In this document: positions 54,737 through 64,000 of the stretch, one piece after another | Layout: the number at the start of each line of letters is the position of its first letter | How positions within the stretch are numbered: the stretch's first letter is position 1 | Assembly: GCF_002302635.1 (NCBI RefSeq) | Contig: NZ_CP022387.1 | Location: 1,736,001-1,800,000 of the forward strand | Reading direction: 5' to 3' | DNA length: 64,000 nt | Source of the DNA: Capnocytophaga stomatis | GTDB taxonomy: Bacteria > Bacteroidota > Bacteroidia > Flavobacteriales > Flavobacteriaceae | Translations under genes and position numbers: made by a program | The notes under the pieces: generated by a model | What the model saw: the letters and a program-made list of their open reading frames with translations, nothing else | What the model was told of the DNA's origin: nothing | The model's database searches: none

Positions 54737-56317
54737 ATGGCAGAAATTAAAGCCGCTGAAATTTCAGCAATTTTAAAAGAACAATTAGCTAATTTTGATG
54801 CAACTGCTTCTTTAGAGGAAGTGGGAACCGTGTTGCAAGTAGGAGATGGTATTGCCCGTATCTTCGGATTGTCAAATGCACAGTACGGAGAGTTGGTGAA
54901 ATTTGATAACGGACTGAAAGGTATTGTGTTGAACCTTGAAGAAGACAACGTAGGTATCACCTTGTTAGGACCTTCAACAGATATCAAAGAAGGAGATACA
55001 GTTAAAAGAACAGGATTAATCGCTTCAATTAATGTAGGAGATGGCATTGTTGGGCGTGTTGTAAATACATTGGGGCAACCTATTGACGGTAAAGGACCTA
55101 TCACAGGGCAATTGTACGAAATGCCTTTAGAGCGTAAAGCACCTGGGGTTATCTTCCGCCAGCCGGTAAATGAGCCATTGCAAACAGGTATCAAATCGGT
55201 GGATGCAATGATTCCTATCGGACGCGGACAACGTGAGTTGGTTATCGGTGACCGTCAAACTGGAAAAACTACAGTTTGTATCGATACCATTTTGAATCAA
55301 AAAGAATTCTATGATGCAGGGAAACCTGTGTACTGTATATATGTTGCTATCGGGCAGAAAGCTTCAACGGTAGCTGCGATTACCAAAACTTTGGAAGATC
55401 ACGGAGCGTTGGCTTACACTACCATCGTAGCGGCAAATGCTTCTGACCCGGCACCAATGCAGGTGTATGCACCTTTTGCGGGAGCAGCCATCGGGGAGTA
55501 TTTCCGAGATACGGGTCGTCCGGCTTTGATTATTTATGATGACTTGTCAAAACAAGCGGTAGCTTATCGTGAGGTGTCTTTGTTACTTAGAAGGCCACCA
55601 GGGCGTGAGGCTTATCCTGGGGACGTATTCTACTTGCATTCTCGTTTGCTTGAAAGAGCTGCTAAAGTAATCGCTGACGATAAAATTGCACAAGGAATGA
55701 ACGACTTGCCAGACAGTATCAAACATTTGGTAAAAGGAGGAGGATCACTTACAGCCTTGCCAATCATTGAAACTCAAGCAGGTGACGTTTCGGCGTATAT
55801 CCCAACAAACGTAATTTCAATTACTGACGGACAGATTTTCTTGGAGTCAGATTTGTTTAACTCAGGGGTACGTCCGGCGATTAACGTAGGTATTTCGGTA
55901 TCACGTGTGGGAGGTTCAGCTCAGATTAAATCAATGAAAAAAGTTGCGGGAACGTTAAAACTTGACCAAGCACAATATCGTGAGTTGGAGGCTTTTGCTA
56001 AATTCGGTTCAGATTTGGACGCGGCTACGATGAACGTTATCGAAAAAGGGAAGCGTAACGTAGAGATTTTGAAACAATCACAAAACGACCCATATACTGT
56101 TGAAAACCAAATTGCAATTATTTACGTAGGTTCTAAAAACTTGCTTCGTCAAGTGCCTGTAAATAAGGTAAAAGAATTTGAAAAAGAGTATTTGGAATTC
56201 TTGAACTTGCAACATCGTGATGTTTTGGATGAGTTGAAAGCAGGTCAGTTTAACGATAAAATAACAGGTACTTTAGAGAAAGTAGCTAAAGAAATTGCTG
56301 AGAGATTCTCAAAATAA
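54737..56317 (+). CDS. atpA: ATP synthase F1 subunit alpha
   Basis: 526 residues. P-loop GDRQTGKT (near 175), arginine finger region in [12 protein letters not shown], and the normal beta-barrel N-terminal domain. Non-catalytic nucleotide-binding subunit of F1. The beta and epsilon genes are not in this operon. Confidence 0.98.
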   Translation: MAEIKAAEISAILKEQLANFDATASLEEVGTVLQVGDGIARIFGLSNAQYGELVKFDNGLKGIVLNLEEDNVGITLLGPSTDIKEGDTVKRTGLIASINVGDGIVGRVVNTLGQPIDGKGPITGQLYEMPLERKAPGVIFRQPVNEPLQTGIKSVDAMIPIGRGQRELVIGDRQTGKTTVCIDTILNQKEFYDAGKPVYCIYVAIGQKASTVAAITKTLEDHGALAYTTIVAANASDPAPMQVYAPFAGAAIGEYFRDTGRPALIIYDDLSKQAVAYREVSLLLRRPPGREAYPGDVFYLHSRLLERAAKVIADDKIAQGMNDLPDSIKHLVKGGGSLTALPIIETQAGDVSAYIPTNVISITDGQIFLESDLFNSGVRPAINVGISVSRVGGSAQIKSMKKVAGTLKLDQAQYRELEAFAKFGSDLDAATMNVIEKGKRNVEILKQSQNDPYTVENQIAIIYVGSKNLLRQVPVNKVKEFEKEYLEFLNLQHRDVLDELKAGQFNDKITGTLEKVAKEIAERFSK

Positions 56318-56346
56318 TTAGAAAACAAATTTTGCATTATTAAAAA

Positions 56347-57204
56347 ATGGCAAATTTAAAAGAAATACGAAGCAGGATTTCATCGGTAAGTTCTACGATG
56401 CAAATTACGGGAGCGATGAAAATGGTATCGGCGGCAAAACTTAAAAAAGCCCAAGATGCTATTTTGGCGATGAAACCTTATGCTTACAAATTAAAACAAT
56501 TGTTGGAACAACTTAGCTCAGCCTTAGGAAATGACAGCGTGTATAATGAACGTCCTGAGGAAGTTAAGAATATTTTGATTGTTCCAATTACTTCAAACAG
56601 AGGTTTGTGCGGTGCGTTCAATGCAAATATTGTAAAAAAGGCAATGGAGCTTGAATCAGGAGTGTACAGAAATATGAATGTCAAATTTTATACCGTGGGT
56701 AAAAAAGGAAATGATATACTTAAAAAAACGGATAAAATATACAGACACGAAACGCATATTTTTGATAGTCTGACTTTTACAGCTGCTTCTGAGTTGGCTT
56801 CCGAGTTAATGGAATTGTACACTTCCAAGCAGTTTGACAAAATTGTATTGGTTTACAACAGTTTCAAAAATGCAGCCACACAGATTATTACAGAAGAAAC
56901 ATTCTTGCCAATTCAATCAGTTGCCGAGGCAGAAGAAAGTGCAATGATTGATTATATTTACGAACCTTCAAAAGAGGAAATTGTAAAAGAATTGATTCCG
57001 AGGTCATTGAAAATGCAGATTTTTAAAGCGTTGCGTGATTCAGTGGCATCTGAACACGGAGCACGAATGACGGCTATGCACAAAGCAACTGACAATGCCA
57101 ATGAACTTAAAAATCAACTCAAATTGACTTATAACAAGGCTCGTCAGGCGGCTATCACGGGCGAAATTTTAGAAATTGTGGGTGGTGCCGAAGCTTTGAG
57201 CTGA
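56347..57204 (+). CDS. atpG: ATP synthase F1 subunit gamma
   Basis: 285 residues. N-terminal helix LKEIRSRISSVSSTMQITGAM (shortened: RISSVSSTMQITGAM) and C-terminal MHKATDNANELKNQLKL form the central-shaft coiled coil. Last gene of atpBEFHAG; followed by a strong terminator. Confidence 0.97.
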   Translation: MANLKEIRSRISSVSSTMQITGAMKMVSAAKLKKAQDAILAMKPYAYKLKQLLEQLSSALGNDSVYNERPEEVKNILIVPITSNRGLCGAFNANIVKKAMELESGVYRNMNVKFYTVGKKGNDILKKTDKIYRHETHIFDSLTFTAASELASELMELYTSKQFDKIVLVYNSFKNAATQIITEETFLPIQSVAEAEESAMIDYIYEPSKEEIVKELIPRSLKMQIFKALRDSVASEHGARMTAMHKATDNANELKNQLKLTYNKARQAAITGEILEIVGGAEALS

Positions 57205-57254
57205 TTTTAAGTAAATGGCTGAAAATAGTTTATTTGTTTAAAATTTATATTAAG

Positions 57255-57290
57255 AAAAGGGAATGTTTTTCAAAAATGTTCCCTTTTTTT
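57255..57290 (+). terminator. Terminator of the atp operon
   Basis: AAAAGGGAA pairs with TTCCCTTTT around an A/T-rich loop; T7 follows. Confidence 0.8.
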
Positions 57291-57438
57291 ATGAAGTAAA
57301 TTTTTTGGAAAAACTAAAGTTTTTATGAGTTAAATCGTTTTGGACTCGAGTAATTTTGAAAACATTGCCAAAGCTTTGATTTTCTCTTTCCTTTTTTCAC
57401 TTTTTTTGTCTAACTTTGTCGCTTAAATTCATAAATCA

Positions 57439-60400
57439 ATGATACATTTCTTTAAAAATCCGAAACAGAATTTATATGCGGTGCAAACCACCGAAAACTT
57501 GTCTGAGCAAACAATTTCTAAACTAAATTGGCTTTTTGGTGGAGCTGAAAAAATTGACCAACAGGCACTTAACGGATTCTTTGTGGGGCCTCGTGCAGCG
57601 ATGATTACTCCGTGGAGTACTAACGCGGTGGAAATTACGCAAAATATGGATATTCAAGGAATTATCCGAATAGAAGAGTTTTCCGAAGTGGCAGAAGAAT
57701 TCACTGATTTTGACCCAATGCTCTTCCAAAAATATAACGAACTTAATCAGAATATTTTTACTATAAATATCACTCCGGAGCCTGTTCTGGAAATTGATGA
57801 TATAGAAGGCTATAACCAAAAAGAAGGTTTGGCTTTGAGTGCGGAAGAAGTGACTTATTTAGAGAATCTTTCTAAAAAATCAGGAAGAAAACTTACTGAT
57901 TCTGAGGTTTTTGGGTTTTCTCAAATAAATTCGGAACACTGTCGCCATAAGATTTTTAACGGAACTTTTATCATTGATGGAGAAGAGAAACCAAGCTCAC
58001 TCTTTAAACTTATCAAGAAAACTTCTGAAACAAATCCCAACGAAATTGTATCTGCTTACAAAGATAATGTTGCTTTTATTCAAGGTCCTGTGGTAGAGCA
58101 ATTTGCTCCAAAAACTTCGGACAAGCCTGACTTTTTTGAAACTAAGAAATTTGAATCTGTTATTTCGCTCAAAGCAGAAACACATAATTTTCCGACAACG
58201 GTTGAGCCTTTCAACGGAGCTGCTACGGGTTCGGGAGGTGAAATTCGCGACCGATTGGCAGGCGGACAAGGTTCGTTACCGCTCGCAGGAACAGCCGTTT
58301 ATATGACGTCTTATTCTCGTTTGGAAGAAAATCGCCCTTGGGAAAAAGCAATGGACGAACGCAAGTGGCTGTATCAAACCCCGATGGATATTCTCATCAA
58401 AGCTTCAAACGGAGCTTCTGATTTTGGGAATAAATTCGGACAACCACTCATCGCGGGTTCTCTCTTAACCTTTGAACACGAGGAAGATGCGAAAAAGTTA
58501 GGCTTCGATAAGGTAATTATGTTGGCTGGTGGTATAGGTTATGGAAAGAAATCGCAGGCTCTAAAACATAAACCAAAAGAAGGGGATAAAATCGTAATTT
58601 TAGGTGGAGAAAATTATCGTATTGGTATGGGTGGAGCCGCTGTTTCAAGTGCCGATACGGGAGCGTTTGGTTCTGGAATTGAGCTAAACGCGATTCAGCG
58701 TTCCAATCCTGAAATGCAAAAACGAGCTGCCAACGCCATCAGAGCGATGGTGGAAGCCGATGAAAATCCGATTGTTTCCATTCACGACCACGGAGCCGGA
58801 GGGCATTTGAACTGTCTGTCCGAGCTAATCGAAGAAACGGGCGGAAAAATCGATTTGGATAAACTTCCTGTGGGCGACCCAACGCTTTCCGACAAGGAAA
58901 TCATCGGAAATGAATCGCAAGAGCGAATGGGATTAGTTATTGGAAAACAACATATTGAAAAATTGCAAACCATAGCCGAACGTGAACGAAGCCCGATGTA
59001 TGAGGTGGGGGAAGTAACTTCGGACAAGCGTTTTTCAATTATTTCTGAGAAGAAAAACACCAAACCATTGGATTTGAACCTTTCAGATATGTTTGGAAGT
59101 TCTCCAAAAACAATTATGGAAGATGCTTCTGTATCAAATACTTATGAAGATTTAACGTATTATCAAAGCAACATAAAGTCATATTTGGAGCAGGTGCTTC
59201 AATTGGAGGCTGTGGCTTGTAAAGACTGGCTTACTAACAAAGTTGACCGATGCGTGGGCGGACGCGTAGCAAAACAACAATGTGCAGGAGCTTTACAGTT
59301 ACCGCTTAATAATGTGGGAGTTATGGCATTGGACTACCAAGGCAAAGAGGGAATTGCAACAACCATTGGGCATTCACCACTTACGGCACTTATTGACCCT
59401 GTGGCAGGAAGCCGAAACGCCATTGCAGAGGCTTTGTCCAACATCGTGTGGGCACCGCTGAAAAACGGAATTAAAGGCGTTTCATTATCAGCCAATTGGA
59501 TGTGGGCTTGTAAGAATAAAGGAGAAGACGCTCGTTTGTATGAGGCTGTGAAAGGTTGTTCGGATTTCGCTATTGAACTGGGAATCAATATCCCAACAGG
59601 AAAAGATTCACTTTCAATGAAGCAGAAGTATCCTAATGGAGATGTAATCGCTCCCGGAACTGTAATCATTTCATCTGTTGCGAATTGCACCGACATCACC
59701 AAAGTAGTAGAACCCGTTTTGAAACGAAACGGTGGTGCGATTTACTACATCAATCTGTCGCAAGATGAATTCAAATTGGGAGGTTCTTCTTTTGCTCAAA
59801 TTTTAAACAAAATCGGAAAAGAAGCTCCGACTATCAAAGATGCTGAATACTTCAAAAAGGCATTTAATGCGATTCAACATCTTGTAAATCAAGGACAAAT
59901 ACAAGCAGGGCACGATATCGGAAGTGGAGGATTGATTACTACTTTGTTGGAGATGTGTTTTGCTGAAAATGATTTGGGAGCTGATTTTGATTTTTCAGCT
60001 TTAAAAGAGGAAGACACAGCAAAATTATTATTTAACGAAAATATTGGTGTTGTTTTTCAGGCAAATACAGAAGCGGAAAACTATCTGAAATCAGAAGGAA
60101 TTGAGGTTTTCAAAATTGGAGCGGTAACAAATTCTGATATTCTGAATGTTAAGAATTTTGACACAGAATTGTCGTTTAATATTTCGGAATTGCGTGATAT
60201 TTGGTATTTAACGTCTTATTTGTTGGATAAAAAGCAAACCAAAAACGATAAAGCAACGGAAAGATATCAAAATTACTCCGAACAACCGCTTGAGTTTGTG
60301 TTTCCGAAGCATTTTACAGGTGAAAAACCGACTTTTTCAACCGAAAATCGACCAAAAGCAGCCGTAATTCGCGAAAAAGGAAGTAATTCGGAGCGAGAAA

Positions 60401-61104
60401 TGGCAAATGCGATGTATTTGGCAGGTTTTGACGTGAAAGATGTGCATATGACCGACCTTATTTCGGGAAGAGAAACGTTGGAAGATGTACAGTTCATCGG
60501 AGCAGTGGGAGGATTTTCAAATTCGGACGTGTTGGGAAGTGCCAAAGGCTGGGCGGGAGCTTTCCTTTATAACGAAAAAGCAAAAACGGCTTTGGAGAAT
60601 TTCTTCAAAAGAGAAGATACGCTTTCGGTAGGGATATGTAATGGTTGTCAGTTATTTATGGAGTTGGAAGTGATTAATCCTGAACACGAAACACACGGAA
60701 AAATGTTACACAATGATAGCGGAAAACACGAAAGTGGGTTTACTTCGGTAACTGTTCAAAAAAATAATTCAGTGATGCTTTCTTCATTGGAAGGAACAAC
60801 ATTAGGTGTTTGGATTTCTCACGGAGAAGGAAAATTCCGTTTGCCGATGGCTGAAAATGAATATAATATCGTTGCAAAATACGCTTATGAAGGCTATCCT
60901 GCCAATCCGAATGGCTCGGATTACAACACAGCGATGCTTTGCGACAAAACGGGTCGCCATTTGGTAACGATGCCGCACATTGAACGTTCTGTTTTTCAGT
61001 GGAATTGGGCAAACTATCCCGAAAATCGCCGCGATGAGGTTTCCCCTTGGGTAGAGGCCTTTGTCAATGCCAGAAAATGGATAGAGGAAAAACAAGGAAA
61101 ATAG
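57439..61104 (+). CDS. purL: Phosphoribosylformylglycinamidine synthase (large type)
   Basis: 1221 residues, the fused single-chain PurL. The AIRS-like synthase halves carry SEHCRHK, PFNGAATGSGGEIRDRLA and NIPTGKDSLSMK. A C-terminal glutamine amidotransferase domain has the nucleophile Cys in VGICNGCQLFMEL (near 1070). It makes FGAM in de novo purine synthesis. A -7 element TAACTTTG (57411-57418) lies 20 bases before the ATG. Transcribed alone; only a weak hairpin (61186-61205) is seen before the IS copy. Confidence 0.97.
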   Translation: MIHFFKNPKQNLYAVQTTENLSEQTISKLNWLFGGAEKIDQQALNGFFVGPRAAMITPWSTNAVEITQNMDIQGIIRIEEFSEVAEEFTDFDPMLFQKYNELNQNIFTINITPEPVLEIDDIEGYNQKEGLALSAEEVTYLENLSKKSGRKLTDSEVFGFSQINSEHCRHKIFNGTFIIDGEEKPSSLFKLIKKTSETNPNEIVSAYKDNVAFIQGPVVEQFAPKTSDKPDFFETKKFESVISLKAETHNFPTTVEPFNGAATGSGGEIRDRLAGGQGSLPLAGTAVYMTSYSRLEENRPWEKAMDERKWLYQTPMDILIKASNGASDFGNKFGQPLIAGSLLTFEHEEDAKKLGFDKVIMLAGGIGYGKKSQALKHKPKEGDKIVILGGENYRIGMGGAAVSSADTGAFGSGIELNAIQRSNPEMQKRAANAIRAMVEADENPIVSIHDHGAGGHLNCLSELIEETGGKIDLDKLPVGDPTLSDKEIIGNESQERMGLVIGKQHIEKLQTIAERERSPMYEVGEVTSDKRFSIISEKKNTKPLDLNLSDMFGSSPKTIMEDASVSNTYEDLTYYQSNIKSYLEQVLQLEAVACKDWLTNKVDRCVGGRVAKQQCAGALQLPLNNVGVMALDYQGKEGIATTIGHSPLTALIDPVAGSRNAIAEALSNIVWAPLKNGIKGVSLSANWMWACKNKGEDARLYEAVKGCSDFAIELGINIPTGKDSLSMKQKYPNGDVIAPGTVIISSVANCTDITKVVEPVLKRNGGAIYYINLSQDEFKLGGSSFAQILNKIGKEAPTIKDAEYFKKAFNAIQHLVNQGQIQAGHDIGSGGLITTLLEMCFAENDLGADFDFSALKEEDTAKLLFNENIGVVFQANTEAENYLKSEGIEVFKIGAVTNSDILNVKNFDTELSFNISELRDIWYLTSYLLDKKQTKNDKATERYQNYSEQPLEFVFPKHFTGEKPTFSTENRPKAAVIREKGSNSEREMANAMYLAGFDVKDVHMTDLISGRETLEDVQFIGAVGGFSNSDVLGSAKGWAGAFLYNEKAKTALENFFKREDTLSVGICNGCQLFMELEVINPEHETHGKMLHNDSGKHESGFTSVTVQKNNSVMLSSLEGTTLGVWISHGEGKFRLPMAENEYNIVAKYAYEGYPANPNGSDYNTAMLCDKTGRHLVTMPHIERSVFQWNWANYPENRRDEVSPWVEAFVNARKWIEEKQGK

Positions 61105-61275
61105 TTAAAAATACGATTATTTAGAGGTTGTTTTTCTTGTTTAGATGAACAAACAATAAAATTTTAACAAATAACTTATTAAAATATCCGTTAAAATTTA
61201 CGGATTTAATTCCTTAATTTTATCCAAAAACGATGGTAAAAACAAATATTAGGTAATAATTTTTTGTTAAAGTAG

Positions 61276-62422
61276 TAGGTCAAACGCACGAAATTTAATA
61301 TTTTTGTTTTTATGGATTTAGTGAGTTATTTTTCTGACATTGAGGATTTTCGTATGGTGAACAAATGCAATCATCTTCTTTCTGACATACTTCTCATTGG
61401 GCTTTTCACCTATTTGAGCAACGGCGAAGACTACGAAGATATGGTATTATTTGCTGAAAATCACCCTGATTTTGTGCGTGAATATTGTAAGCTTCCCAAC
61501 GGAGTACCCTCCCACGATACCTTTAATCGAGTTTTTAGTTCGCTGGATACTAGCGTTTTAAACAAATGCTTAATGGATTGTGGTAAAGCCATTTTGGACA
61601 CGCTTGGCGAAAAACAAATTTGCATTGATGGTAAAAAGATTAAAGGTGTAAATCCTAGAAGTCGTGGAAATACAGGGCTTTACATTGTAAATGCTTGGGT
61701 GAGCGAAAACGAACTTTGCATCGGACAGAAAAAAGTAGCAGACAAATCCAATGAAATAACGGCTATTCCTGAAATCATCAATAGTTTAGATATTGAAAAT
61801 GCGGTAGTTAGCATTGATGCGATGGGCTGTCAGAAAGAAATAGCATCTGTAATTATGGCGAAAAAAGGGCATTATTTACTGTCTTTAAAATCGAATCAAT
61901 CAGAATTATTTGAGGATGTGGTCTGCGGATTTAAAGCCAGGTCAAGTGATTGTTTTTCAGAAGAATGGGAATATTCTTCGTCTCGATTTGAAACTCGTAA
62001 ATGCCGTATTTTACAAGCGAAAGATGTGTTGCTTGATGAAAATTTATCGGTTTGGGCGGGGTTGAAAACCCTGATTCAAATTGAATCTGAAAGGCATTTA
62101 GGTGCTGATATTCAGAAAGAAACGAGGTATTACATCAGCAGTGAAGAGGGCTTATCTGCGGATTATTTCAATGAATTAGTTCGTGGGCATTGGGGGATTG
62201 AGAATAAATTGCATTGGCATTTGGATGTAACATTTCGGGAGGATTCGTGCCGAGCCAGAGCAGGATTTTCGGCTGAAAACCTATCTGCTCTGCGGAAATT
62301 AGCCTTACAAATGATTAAAAATCAAAAAGATAAATTAAGCTTAAAGAAACGAAGACTCAAAGCCGCCTACAATACAGATTACTTAAAAGATATTATCCAA
62401 AATTTTTCATGCGTTTGACCTA
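61276..62422 (+). mobile_element. ISAs1-family insertion sequence, copy 2
   Basis: 1147 bp, same ends as copy 1 (TAGGTCAAACGCA and its complement). It is flanked by direct repeat TTAAAGTAG (61267-61275 and 62423-62431), a 9-bp target duplication. Inserted between purL and a putative sRNA, 19 bases before the -33 TTG of the sRNA promoter. Confidence 0.93.
61312..62418 (+). CDS. ISAs1 family transposase
   Basis: 368 residues, identical to the transposase at 47091-48197, in the opposite orientation. Same catalytic motifs (CIDGKK, VSIDAMGCQ, HWGIENKLH). The stop codon overlaps the right terminal repeat. Identity of the two copies indicates recent movement. Confidence 0.96.
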   Translation: MDLVSYFSDIEDFRMVNKCNHLLSDILLIGLFTYLSNGEDYEDMVLFAENHPDFVREYCKLPNGVPSHDTFNRVFSSLDTSVLNKCLMDCGKAILDTLGEKQICIDGKKIKGVNPRSRGNTGLYIVNAWVSENELCIGQKKVADKSNEITAIPEIINSLDIENAVVSIDAMGCQKEIASVIMAKKGHYLLSLKSNQSELFEDVVCGFKARSSDCFSEEWEYSSSRFETRKCRILQAKDVLLDENLSVWAGLKTLIQIESERHLGADIQKETRYYISSEEGLSADYFNELVRGHWGIENKLHWHLDVTFREDSCRARAGFSAENLSALRKLALQMIKNQKDKLSLKKRRLKAAYNTDYLKDIIQNFSCV

Positions 62423-62441
62423 TTAAAGTAGGGATAAGGTA

Positions 62442-62470
62442 TTGTATTATGAAAATTATTCGTACCTTTG
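62442..62470 (+). promoter_or_regulatory. Promoter of putative sRNA
   Basis: TTG at 62442-62444, an 18-base spacer, TACCTTTG at 62463-62470. Close to the consensus of the tRNA-Asp promoter in this window. Confidence 0.75.
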
Positions 62471-62475
62471 CAGTG

Positions 62476-62579
62476 CAATGAGGGTGGTAGCTCATTGTAA
62501 AACTTCAAATAATAGTTTTCATAATTTAAAGTTTTGGTTGGTTAATGGAAAAGTCCGATAGTTTTATCGGGCTTTTTTT
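62476..62579 (+). ncRNA. Putative small RNA or attenuated leader
   Basis: About 104 bases from the expected start of the promoter above. 5' hairpin CAATGAG/CTCATTG with loop GGTGGTAG, an A/T-rich middle with AAAACTT and AAGTTTT, then the intrinsic terminator AAGTCCGATA-gttt-TATCGGGCTT and T run. No coding frame of note. It ends 81 bases before the DUF3108 gene, so it could instead be its leader. No known family recognised (not tRNA, SRP RNA or an obvious 6S form). Confidence 0.55.
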
Positions 62580-62660
62580 ATTTTAGAATGTAATATTCGT
62601 AATATTTGGCATAATGCTTGCATTGCCACAAGTCGGATAATTACAAAATCGGATAAATGT

Positions 62661-63437
62661 ATGAAGCGAATAGTGATTTTTTTCTTCTTCTTGGCTTTTG
62701 TTTGGAATGTACAAGGGCAGGAACTACCTTTTAAAGGTGGCGAATGGTTGAAATTCAAGGTGAAATACGGAATATTTAATACGAGTGAGGCTACTTTGCA
62801 TCTGAAAGAAGTGAACTATGGTGGGGAAAGAGTGTTTCACGCGGTGGGAAAAGGTTCTACAACTGGGTTGGCTCGAGTATTTTTTAAGGTAGATGATACT
62901 TACGAGAGTTATTTCGGGATAAAAGATGACGCTCCTCGCCATTTTATACGAGATATTTATGAAGGAGGCTACACTAAACATCTGAAAATGTACTTCAATC
63001 ATAATACCCAAAAGGCAAAAATCGATAACATTGAAACGGGAACTTCTACGGAAATTGGAGTGCCAATGGGAATTCAGGATGTGATTTCCGGATTTTATTC
63101 TCTTCGCCATCGTCCTGAAATAGATAGTATTCAGAAAGGACAAGAAGTGGAAATGGATATGATTTTTGACGATGATGAAATATTCAAATTCAAATTGAGA
63201 TACTTAGGAAAAGAGAGAATTAAAACCAAATTCGGTTCTGTCAATACAATGATTTTTAGGCCTTTGGTGCAAGATGGACGTGTCTTTAAAGAACAAGAAA
63301 GTTTAACTCTTTGGATTACAGATGATAAAAATAAAATTCCTGTTAGGGTGAAAGCAAGTCTTCGGGTAGGTTCGTTGGTTGCCGATTTGGACGGGTTTAA
63401 TGGTTTGAAATATCCGACAGAACTTAAAAATAATTAG
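62661..63437 (+). CDS. DUF3108 family exported protein
   Basis: 258 residues. The signal peptide ends near VQGQ. The rest is a beta-rich periplasmic domain of the DUF3108 family (LPFKGGEWLKFKVKYGIFNTSEA, shortened: WLKFKVKYGIFNTS; LTLWITDDKNKIPVRVKASLRVGS, shortened: WITDDKNKIPVRV). Homologues are conserved in Bacteroidota and may be lipid- or outer-membrane-linked; function unknown. Followed by a metallopeptidase gene, a pairing I recall from other members of the phylum. Confidence 0.88.
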   Translation: MKRIVIFFFFLAFVWNVQGQELPFKGGEWLKFKVKYGIFNTSEATLHLKEVNYGGERVFHAVGKGSTTGLARVFFKVDDTYESYFGIKDDAPRHFIRDIYEGGYTKHLKMYFNHNTQKAKIDNIETGTSTEIGVPMGIQDVISGFYSLRHRPEIDSIQKGQEVEMDMIFDDDEIFKFKLRYLGKERIKTKFGSVNTMIFRPLVQDGRVFKEQESLTLWITDDKNKIPVRVKASLRVGSLVADLDGFNGLKYPTELKNN

Positions 63438-63447
63438 TAAATGACTT

Positions 63448-63493
63448 AAAATCAAGTGTGAAGATATATAAATATGTCAAAACACTTGATTTT
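63448..63493 (+). terminator. Terminator after DUF3108
   Basis: AAAATCAAGTGT (63448-63459) pairs with ACACTTGATTTT (63482-63493). The loop is 22 bases and few T follow, so moderate support. Confidence 0.5.
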
Positions 63494-63596
63494 ATCATTT
63501 TTTATTCCGACTTTTGACGGATTTTAGGTTTGAAATGTAAGAGTGAGTAATCTCATCAGGAATTAAGATTGCTTGCAGAATTAAAATATTGAAAAA

Positions 63597-64000
63597 ATGT
63601 TATTAAAAGAAGATTTTAAAAAAGGTGTTTTTTTCCTTTTGGCAACGCCTCTCTTCTGGAGTTGTGACGGATTGATAACAAAACTAAAGGAAGAGAAGAA
63701 GGAAGAAAAAGAGAAAACGGTTGTGGTTGAAGAGCCCAAAAAAGAACCTGTTTTTGAGTTTGGCTTCAACTTAGATGAGTACAACATTGTCAAGGATACA
63801 GTAAAGTCAGGGGATACTTTCGGTAAGATATTGGCATCTAATAATGTAGGAGCTTCTGAAATTCACGAAATTTCTACCAAGATGAAAGAAGTGCTTGATT
63901 CCAGAATGTTAAGAGCCGGGAAGGCATACGCTCTGCTTTTCGATAAGAAAAACCCTTCAAAACCACATAGTTTCGTATATCAGCCTTCACTTACGGAATA
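63597..64000 (+). CDS. M23-type peptidase lipoprotein, N-terminal part
   Basis: 134 codons up to the window edge, no stop. Lipoprotein signal with Cys at residue 23 (LFWSC), then a charged linker rich in K and E, and a LysM/OapA-like segment (VKSGDTFGKILASNNVGASE). This arrangement is typical of M23 peptidoglycan endopeptidases that follow DUF3108 genes; the zinc-binding catalytic part would lie beyond the window. Family call by N-terminus and context only. Confidence 0.7.
   Translation, partial: MLLKEDFKKGVFFLLATPLFWSCDGLITKLKEEKKEEKEKTVVVEEPKKEPVFEFGFNLDEYNIVKDTVKSGDTFGKILASNNVGASEIHEISTKMKEVLDSRMLRAGKAYALLFDKKNPSKPHSFVYQPSLTE

Noticed and set aside
61186-61205. Terminator of purL
   Set aside because: Only a 6-bp stem without a T run; too weak to call.
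47087-62422. Composite transposon carrying pdxA, atp and purL between the two IS copies
   Set aside because: Each IS copy has its own, different 9-bp target duplication, and the enclosed genes are core housekeeping genes.
62476-62579. SRP RNA or 6S RNA
   Set aside because: The GGAA/GNRA-type SRP hairpin motif and the single long bulged hairpin of 6S RNA are both absent.

Overview
The window is one continuous stretch of an AT-rich Bacteroidota chromosome. It is most likely from Flavobacteriaceae, and Capnocytophaga is my best guess (an inference from protein style; no database was searched). Signs of this lineage are a SusC/SusD pair, DUF6261, DUF4837 and a GYDIA-type GHMP kinase. So are an F0/F1 operon without beta and epsilon genes, the scarcity of Shine-Dalgarno sequences, and promoters of the form TTG-N18-20-TAnnTTTG. 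The last are clearest at tRNA-Asp, hpt-adk, susC, a small alpha/beta hydrolase, an outer-membrane protein and a putative small RNA.

Layout. 1-11 kb: PhnA-type protein (cut by the window edge), SCO1, a Wzx-like flippase, a fused HPRT-adenylate kinase, Obg, a FucP-type sugar permease, then acpP-fabF-rnc and hflX on the minus strand. 11-17 kb: tRNA-Asp and a SusC/SusD nutrient uptake pair. 17-32 kb: gamma carbonic anhydrase, an exported SpxH/DsbA-like protein, trmB, a secreted YD-like repeat protein, uvrA, feoAB, accA, a DNA alkylation repeat protein, dnaB and an ABC-F ATPase. 32-37 kb: hemH-hemG, ankyrin and DUF2271 genes, and a DUF4837 lipoprotein. 37-47 kb: a hydrolase, a YvlD-type membrane protein, PASTA-rluD, an exported superoxide dismutase, an AI-2E family protein, menB, fsa, DUF6261 beside a palindromic 42-bp repeat array, an SDR and an esterase. 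47-64 kb: an ISAs1-family element, an OMP, a GHMP kinase, pdxA, atpBEFHAG, purL, a second identical IS copy, a putative sRNA, DUF3108 and the start of an M23 peptidase.

Most genes are housekeeping: lipid synthesis (acpP, fabF, accA), purines (purL, hpt-adk), respiration and energy (atp, menB, sco), haem and iron (hemH, hemG, feoAB), and replication, repair and translation (dnaB, uvrA, obg, hflX, rluD, trmB, rnc). I found no prophage, CRISPR array or obvious defence island. The mobile content is two 1147-bp IS copies, each with its own perfect 9-bp target duplication.

The most interesting unexplained structures are non-coding. They are (i) a 42-bp tandem array of alternating palindromes upstream of DUF6261; (ii) two mutually exclusive hairpins in the leader of fsa; (iii) terminator-like hairpins with G-U pairs only on the transcribed strand, directly after acpP and after atpE, both inside operons; and (iv) a promoter-hairpin-terminator unit of about 100 nt next to the second IS copy. 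I do not see a large multi-gene system that is clearly new.
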